Shown: one piece after another, positions 59,401-64,000 of the stretch
How positions within the stretch are numbered: position 1 is the first letter of the stretch
How the letters are laid out: the number at the start of each line of letters is the position of its first letter
NCBI GenBank assembly: GCA_022575985.1
Contig: JAKSXM010000142.1
Location: 3,162,001-3,226,000 of the forward strand
Source: Anagrus nilaparvatae
Taxonomy: Eukaryota; Arthropoda; Insecta; Hymenoptera; Mymaridae
DNA length: 64,000 nt
Direction: 5' to 3'
Position numbers and translations under genes: made by a program
The notes under the pieces: generated by a model
What the model was told of the DNA's origin: nothing
Databases searched by the model: none
Seen by the model: only the letters and a program-made list of their open reading frames with translations

Positions 59401-59720
59401 TATGTCGCTAAATGTATTTTCGTAAAATCAAAACCTAATTTTAGGAGACCACACCTTAAAATACGTTAAGTAGGCTAATTATTTTAAAATATTCCTAATT
59501 TACCCTTAATAAGAGTTAGTTTTTTCAATTTCAGGATGTTTGATGTACTTTTCATACGCAGAATTCCAAAATTCGTAATTAGCAACATCAACAACCTATA
59601 TCGTAGACTGATTCTGGTTGCCCTTAAAATGGGGTTTTTACTAATTTAAGGATTTTGGCAAACTTTTCAGCAGCAAAACATCTATTTTCGTAATCAAAGA
59701 ACTTAAAAAACCTTTGGTAG
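56450..59720. other. AT-rich DNA, no gene seen
   Basis: Low-complexity AT sequence with a short GT microsatellite near 57596-57607. No exon or repeat family recognised. Confidence 0.45.
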
Positions 59721-59965
59721 ACTTTTCTCATCTCGTTTGCCACCAACCCCCCGTTCTGTTGATTTGACTGGAGAAAAAAAATTCCATTTACCTCAAAAAC
59801 CCATTTGCCGCCATGAAAATTCTTCTTCCATCAAGCTATTAAAATTATTTATCAAGTTTGTGCTTTATTTATCAATATTTTTTAATTGTTTTTTGACCCG
59901 AGTGTATAGATTAGCGTGTCCAGTCTTCCCCAGAGCGGGAAATCATAATTTTTTTTTATCATAAA
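59721..59965. other. Unassigned, less AT-rich segment
   Basis: Contains GCCACCAACCCCCCGTTCTG and CCAGTCTTCCCCAGAGCGGG. An open frame of 75 codons (MPPTPRSVDLTGEKKF at its start) runs through it on the plus strand, but I recognise no domain. The lack of codon-like bias makes a real gene doubtful. Confidence 0.25.
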
Positions 59966-60655
59966 AAAATTTTTATTATAAAAAAAAAAATTTATACCTA
60001 AAAACTATCGTGTTCAAAGTTTATAGCTTTTTAACTTTTTTTCAATTATATAAAATTTATTATTTAAGTAGCAATAATAATAATTATTTTTTTATACTAT
60101 CAGAATGATTTACAGATTATAGCATTATAATAATAATTTATGTATATAATATTACTACTATTTTATATACCAAACATCCTATACTTTTTTTTTTAATAAA
60201 AATTGAAACATAAATCATTTTTTCTATAAAATTTATATAACGTATATATTCGATCTCTAATAAAATTGATGTATATTAGCTTGGATATTTTGTTTTTTTA
60301 TGATTCAATTGTTTTTGGAATTTTAGGAGTAAAAAGTTACTATTTGCAAATTAACTAATAAAATGAGTATATTAGAGACTATACACTTTCTAATTCTAAA
60401 ATATGAGATATTATTAGTTTTTTGAATTTTTAGAGAAACAATAAAGCTTTAATTAAAAACTAATGTTATTTTTAGATTCAGATGGTATGTTATTTTATGA
60501 AAAAGGAAATGTACAGATTAACTTTTAGATATTAAGACTATTTGAAAAAAAATTCGGCTTTTAAAAGTGCAAAAAGTCTTTAATTTTCGATCCTTGAATG
60601 GTTAATAGCGAGAAAACAAAAATAAAAGCATCAAATTTTCGAATATTAGGCTCAT
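59966..60655. other. AT-rich DNA, no gene seen
   Basis: Low-complexity sequence only. Confidence 0.45.
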
Positions 60656-60662
60656 TATAAAT

Positions 60663-61010
60663 TAAAAAAAAACTTATGACCGGAACACAACCTAAATGCA
60701 TGGAACATGTTTACTTGCTGCTAAATTCTGGGTATAATATACATATGTTACGCAACATTGCAATACAATTTGCTATTTTTATAATTTGTAATTATCATCT
60801 CCACTAGATATTAAGATTCTAAACCCAAACTATTCTGATTCCCTAAACCTGGATTATTCTAAGTCCCTAAATCGAAAATATTTTAAGTCCTTAAATTCGC
60901 ATTATTCTAAGTCCCTAAACCCAGATTATTCTAAGTCATAAAGCCTGAATTATTAACCCCCCCTTCATTTCAGGATTCCCAGGGTACCCCTCCCATTGAA
61001 AAACCCCTTT
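60663..61010 (+). repeat. Minisatellite-bearing dispersed element, copy A8 (clearest 24-bp array)
   Basis: AACTTATGACCGGAACACAA, then ATGCATGGAACATGTTT, then at least four 24-bp units from about 60850: TCTAAGTCCCTAAATCGAAA, TTTAAGTCCTTAAATTCGCA, TCTAAGTCCCTAAACCCAGA and TCTAAGTCATAAAGCCTGAA (first 20 bases of each). It ends with a C run and CCCCTCCCATTG. Confidence 0.75.
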
Positions 61011-61469
61011 AAAACTTTAAGTATCCAATTTATTAAAATACCATTTTTTGTATCAAAACTTTAAAAAAAGATATATAATTTTTAGAATAATAATATCCGG
61101 GCTAATATGTAAATGTAAAACTATAAAAAAATCATGAATTTATTTTTTATTCTTTAAAATTTAAAAAAAATATTTATGTACTCTGTAAATACATTTATTT
61201 TTATTATGTTTATAAAATAGCTTATGTAAACTATTAAATAAATAATTTTAAATAATTCTATATATAATATAAATTTATATATTTTTCTTTTATTTTAATT
61301 GAATTTTTGCTGAATAGTATAAAAATAAAAATCAATAAAATAGGTATTATTTATTTATATATGAGAAAATCCTCAGTTTGATTGCGCTTTTAATGATCAA
61401 ATTTTGGAGAAAAAATCTTTTAACCTATGACGAAGTTTTATAGGACAAAAATCCATTTTTTGGTTTTTT

Positions 61470-61645
61470 AGGGTATAAATTTTGAAAATGAGACTTTCAA
61501 TTTAGGGACTTGGAATATCTGGGCTTAGGAACAGAATAATCTGAGTTTAGGTACTTATTTGATTTTACAGGGTACTTTAGAAAGCTAAAATGCTAGTAAA
61601 CATAAACATGTTCCACTGATCGTGAGCAGAAAAAAATTTTGGCCA
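61470..61645 (-). repeat. Minisatellite-bearing dispersed element, copy A9
   Basis: Inverse orientation: TTTAGGGACTTGGAATATCT, GGGCTTAGGAACAGAATAAT and AACATGTTCCACTGATCGTG. It lies 460 bp from copy A8 in the opposite orientation. Confidence 0.6.
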
Positions 61646-61649
61646 GTAT

Positions 61650-63265
61650 TTACTTATATCATTGTTGTAAATGTAGATTAACCTGGAACTTATTTTAAAA
61701 AGTTACTCTAATTTTTGATTACCGAATAAAAAATTTGCCAATTACAATCCTCAGTGTTTACACCAAATGCATGTTATGTTTTATAATTGAAAGAAACTGT
61801 TTAAAATAATAGGCAGGCCAGTATTTACCTTATTAAAAATAAATTTTGACCCCTAGAATCTAAATTAAATCATCTATAGATATCAAAACTTTACTTTTAC
61901 TTCCCCTTATTTTATGTGTCTCTCTCTTGCTTTTATAGCAACTAAAAAAACAACTAATCCTAAATAAATAAAACAAATTTCTAGGTACCAAATCCTGTTA
62001 AACTTTTAATTCTAACCTCTGCTCAGTAACGTAGATTACATCGTTCATCCAATTAAAAATTAATTAAGAAAACAATGCAATAACTAAAATTATCTCAAAT
62101 ATTTCTGTTTATAGTTACTTTTATTTAAAGAAAATTGTTAGCTCTTTTGTTTGTATTTCTAATTGATAAATATTTAATTAAAATTTTAAACTTCATGTTT
62201 AAAGATTACATACAAAAACTTAAGACAATATCATAGAATTTTGTTTGTGCGAATGAAACTTAAAATTTTAATTACAAAATAACAAGTATTTTGTTTATAT
62301 AAGTTTAATATGTACAAATTAATTAGCAACAAATGTAAATAACATTTTTACAATTTTAATTAAATTGTTAAAATATATTTTAATTTGAATAAAAATTCAC
62401 TAATGTTAATAAAATCTAATTTGCGAATTTCTATGAAAAATTAATAATAGAGAATATATCAGATTAAATAATTAATATTTAATAATTATAGTAATAAAAA
62501 ATTTTAATTTTAAACTGTATAATTTTAATCTAAATTTTTTATCAATTTTTTTTTCTGGTTTTTTTATTTTAATTTTAACAAGCATTTATTGTATCGTGAT
62601 AATAGAATTATAAGTAAATAATAACTTTTCACGTTGACTATTATATAAACCAGAGAATAATTCTAACGCTTTGTTAGTTTTTCAGTTTTTTATTATTTGG
62701 AAATTTATGCGATGTCAGAGAATATTTTTAAAGCTTTAATTTTTTTTTACAAAATTTGATTACGAACATTTTTTTCTGTTTTTTTAGACAAAAAAAAATA
62801 CATATGATTATTTCTTTTTGGTTTGGTAATTATTTTTTCAAATTATGATTTGAATCTACCCTCTAAATCCTATTTTGTAAATCTAACGCAAAAACTACAA
62901 AATAGAAAATTTTTACAAATTACAACTTGGTAAAATCATTTATAATTTGTAAATCATAAAAATACAAATTGAATTTGGTAAATTTAAAAATTACAAATTT
63001 GTAGAGTAGGTATTATTTTGTAAATTCCAGAAATTACAAAATACATACATAATTTGTAAATAAGAGGGGAGGTTATTGCGCACGCACATGAAATTAATAA
63101 CCGCAAACTAAATCATAACAGCTGATTGTGGCGTTTAAGGCACCTTAGAAAATATCGGAGTTCTTTTTGTTTTTAACAATTAATTTTGTTACAAAATTTG
63201 TTAATAAATTTTGCTTAAAAAATCGTAAAAAAATCTTATTATTGAAAGTGAGTTTAGTATTACTA
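61650..63265. other. AT-rich DNA, no gene seen
   Basis: Low-complexity sequence; 62900-63060 is dense in TTTGTAAAT / ATTTACAAA words and looks weakly palindromic. Confidence 0.4.
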
Positions 63266-63269
63266 ACTA

Positions 63270-64000
63270 TTCCTGCAGTTATGCTCCAGTCAAATCACGG
63301 TTTTGGTTGTACTATTGTGGCTGCCACCAGATTTGGTATACTATAGGTTTTTTGAGTCTCTGAACACGAAAATCTATAAGAAATTGGGGCTTGACCCTTC
63401 AATTAGCGAAAATTACCCCTAAATGGGGGTTTTCGCAACTTTCGTTCTAGCCCTCCAAGATTTGGTCTAATTGGGTTTTTTGGGTCGCTGATCACAGAAA
63501 TCGGTGTGTTTTCAATTAAAAATTGGGGCAAGAGTAAAAGTTTCGAAAACACCCCATTTAGGGTAGTTATGGCTAATTTAATGGTGAAGACCTAATTTTC
63601 AATTGAAAAGACATCGATTTTTGTGATTAGCGACCTAAAAAACCCTATTAGACCAAATCTCGGAGGGCTAGAGCGAAAGTTGAGAAAACATCTTATTTAG
63701 GGCAGATATGACTAATTTACTGGTGAAGACCTAATTTTCAATTGAAAAGACACCGATTTTTGTGATCAGCGACCCAAAAAACCTTATTAGACCAAATCTC
63801 GGAGGGCTAGAAGCATAGTTGAGAAAACACCCCATTTAGGATAGTCATTGCTAATTTAAGGGTCAAACCCCAATTTTTAATTGAAAAGACACCGATTTTT
63901 GGGATTAGCAACCTAAAAAACCCTATTAAACCAAACTTAACATGTCTATATGATTGAAAATACCGAAAATCGGGGTCTTTTCCATTAGAAATTGGGGCTT
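63270..64000. repeat. Foldback repeat family C, copy 3, with 139-bp tandem units; runs off the window
   Basis: A left segment with GGGTTTTTTGGGTCGCTGAT and GAAATCGGTGTGTTTTCAAT is followed by inverted units bearing AATTGAAAAGACACCGATTT, GTGATCAGCGACCCAAAAAA and CCAAATCTCGGAGGGCTAGA. The word AATTGAAAAGAC falls at 63601, 63740 and 63879, giving an exact 139-bp period. The repeat continues past the right edge. Confidence 0.8.

Noticed and set aside
59737..59964. 75-codon open frame MPPTPRSVDLTGEKK...
   Set aside because: Starts with a plausible look but degenerates into Phe/Leu/Lys runs; no family recognised.

Overview
This window is nuclear DNA from an insect and is extremely AT-rich (I estimate close to 80 % A+T). 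The only recognisable protein-coding content is on the minus strand: four consecutive exons of a nicotinic acetylcholine receptor (nAChR) alpha subunit. They are separated by introns of about 11.9, 11.1 and 2.2 kb. The exon pattern (a 45-bp exon, a 110-bp exon, then the Cys-loop exon) and the alpha1-like cytoplasmic loop point to an insect. The strong AT bias and dense small palindromic elements would suit a hymenopteran such as a parasitoid wasp, but this is a weak inference.

Layout by increasing coordinate, which is 3' to 5' for the gene. 1-11294 is the intron after the last visible exon. It carries a 0.9-kb foldback element at the left edge, a composite repeat at 5.5-6.6 kb and a nested palindromic element at 8.9-9.6 kb. 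11295-12233 holds loop F to TM3 and most of the cytoplasmic loop. 12234-14391 is an intron with a palindromic MITE and an 0.8-kb inverted-repeat element. 14392-14572 holds the Cys-loop and loop B. 14573-25627 is an intron with two MITEs, a micro-MITE and dispersed repeats. 25628-25737 holds loop A. 25738-37596 is an intron with several dispersed repeats and a minisatellite. 37597-37641 holds loop D. 37642-64000 is either the next upstream intron or intergenic DNA. It contains many repeats and a nine-unit, 183-bp tandem array whose units each encode a GC-rich hairpin. The first exons (signal peptide, N-terminal helix) and the TM4 exon were not found by eye and probably lie outside the window.

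The remaining sequence is mostly AT-rich DNA seeded with related non-autonomous elements. Six full-size copies belong to a CACTGTAAAAAG-ended palindromic family. About nine copies belong to a dispersed element built on a 24-bp minisatellite and a GGAACATGTT motif. Three copies belong to a foldback repeat that also expands as a 139-bp tandem. Several single palindromic elements are also present. I found no tRNA, rRNA, CRISPR, recognisable transposase or reverse transcriptase.

The observations most worth checking are a Gly-to-Arg change next to the channel selectivity filter, the hairpin satellite, and the minisatellite-bearing repeat family.
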